From NCBI RefSeq assembly GCF_005938085.1, contig NZ_SMZK01000008.1:1-32237 (forward strand): 32,237 nucleotides of DNA. The letters run 5' to 3'. Below are positions 31,599-32,237 of this stretch, piece after piece (positions within the stretch are counted from its first letter, which is position 1; every line of letters starts with the position of its first letter). The DNA is from Haloterrigena sp. H1 (GTDB lineage: Archaea > Halobacteriota > Halobacteria > Halobacteriales > Natrialbaceae). Under the pieces are notes generated by a model. It was not told the DNA's origin. It saw only the letters and a list, made by a program, of their open reading frames with translations, and did no database searches. A program made the translations under genes and the position numbers.

Positions 31599-31660
31599 GA
31601 TGAGCGAGCCGGATGGCTCTACCGGCTAGTAAACGCAAGCAGCCAAATAGTTATGTATGT

Positions 31661-31974
31661 TTAAATTTCAAGTTGCCGTGACTGCCGAGCGTCGTCTCGC
31701 TCCATCGGGTGACTGGGCTTCGATTGCGCCTCGAGTGCGTCGACGATTCCCGCGAGCAGGTCCCGTTCGTGGGCGACGTGTTCGTTGGTCAGGTCGACGA
31801 GTTGTTCGAGTTCGCTCCGGCGGCGCTCGAGTAAGACCTCGACGTCGGCCCAGGTATTCTCACAGCGCTCGTTGGCTTCCATGACTCGCGCCTGTGCGTG
31901 TCCGAGATAGCGGACGACGCTGTAGCCGACAAGGAGGGCCCGAACCCGACGACGACCGTCCCGAAGAGACTCAT
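31661..31974 (-). pseudogene. lemA: LemA family gene, frameshifted and 3' truncated
   Basis: ATG 31974 gives MSLFGTVVVGFGP. A one-base shift in the gggccc run near 31937-31942 then restores LLVGYSVVRYLGHAQARVME and ANERCENTWADVEVLLERRR, SELEQLVDLTNEHVAHERDL then LAGIVDAL. This is the N-terminal anchor plus the ENAWADIEVLLKRR-type helix of LemA proteins. LemA is normally about 180 residues; here only about 80 remain. The sequence then changes to a fragment that aligns with the AIM24 C-terminal region (WSETTLGSHG, 31677-31704). The gene therefore lost its 3' end in a recombination event. Confidence 0.65.
31677..31704 (+). repeat. Second copy of the 28-bp AIM24 segment
   Basis: 26 of 28 bases match 31055-31082, with two adjacent differences (ga for cg). 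It marks the junction inside the LemA remnant. Confidence 0.7.
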
Positions 31975-32089
31975 TCGGTTTCCGATAATTCGATCGGACT
32001 GAATTGTAGTTTTTGTTTCACGATCGGCGGAAGTCGTGGATCGCCGAGAGGTGTCGTCTGCCGTGGCGAACGTGATCGACACGGCGCTG

Positions 32090-32237
32090 TCACCGAGAAG
32101 CAGTCACCTGGGACGGATCGTGACGATCGGCCATAGTCCGGTTTCGAGGGACGACGAGCGTGACGACGCTGCCCCGGGAATCGGCGTCCTCGAATCGAAT
32201 CGTCCCGCCGGCTTTCGTGACGATGTGGTCGACGAGC
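32090..32237 (-). CDS. Histidine kinase C-terminus (partial)
   Basis: The frame enters at the right edge and reads LVDHIVTKAGGTIRFEDADS, RGSVVTLVVPRNR, ending in a short tail (ADRHDPSQVTASR) at stop 32090-32092. This is the last part of a HATPase_c domain (the helix L-V-x-x-I-V-x-x-x-G-G-x-I and closing strands). The catalytic N, G1 and G2 boxes lie outside the window. Transcribed leftwards towards the LemA remnant. The 115 bp from 31975 to 32089 hold no other gene I can support. Confidence 0.7.
   Translation of the reverse strand, partial: LVDHIVTKAGGTIRFEDADSRGSVVTLVVPRNRTMADRHDPSQVTASR

Overview
The window is haloarchaeal. It is GC-rich, its proteins are very acidic, CTCGAG and GTCGAC runs are frequent, and many genes look leaderless, with a TATA-like box about 27 nt before the start codon. 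The families (ISH6, ABCE1 beside an EMC6-like protein, archaemetzincin, UPF0146, DUF5305, many CPxCG zinc ribbons) are typical of Halobacteria, probably a Natrinema/Haloterrigena-like member of the Natrialbales. The genus is inference.

Positions 1 to about 14,520 are an accessory island, probably an integrated plasmid or similar element. It holds two related IS5-like elements (one cut by the window edge), a decayed second transposase, and a complete ISH6-type element with an 8-bp target duplication. It also holds a run of small zinc-ribbon genes broken by frameshifts, interleaved with a three-copy repeat. A conserved haloarchaeal gene (MHMIIYALVEA... type) is interrupted twice: by the ISH6 element at codons 3-6 and by an IS5-like element near its 3' end. 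All three gene pieces and both target duplications are visible. Next come plasmid-type genes: a DUF7568-like zinc ribbon, an HD-domain protein, an unknown 325-residue protein, a wHTH/four-PAS histidine kinase, a truncated GIY-like gene and an ArdC-like/metallopeptidase gene (the last two each carry an in-frame TGA), and an HTH/PIN pair.

Near 14,520 a membrane-protein gene is cut and fused to the 5' end of an accessory gene. I take this as the island edge. Positions 14,738-28,563 are core-like and nearly all intact: a wHTH regulator, EMC6-like protein plus ABCE1, a PHB-depolymerase-type esterase, divergent amzA/UPF0146, a TOBE protein, a HAD hydrolase, a Rieske protein, an acidic protein, an acyl-CoA synthetase, a GNAT/zinc-ribbon fusion, a PPOX-type flavoprotein, MgtC/DUF4010 and DUF2391 membrane proteins. 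One scar inside it (near 15,985) joins two gene remnants head to head.

From about 28,650 to 31,950 every gene (ZIP-like transporter, Na+/Ca2+-exchanger-like protein, AIM24, LemA) is broken by single-base indels, roughly fifteen in 3.3 kb. Many are losses in homopolymers, so sequence error competes with true decay. The right edge holds the C-terminus of another histidine kinase.

The most unusual structure I see is that the transposase genes of all four insertion elements are packed with long perfect inverted repeats inside the coding sequence. One of these hairpins is conserved between the two IS5-like copies with a compensatory base-pair change. The host genes around them lack this.
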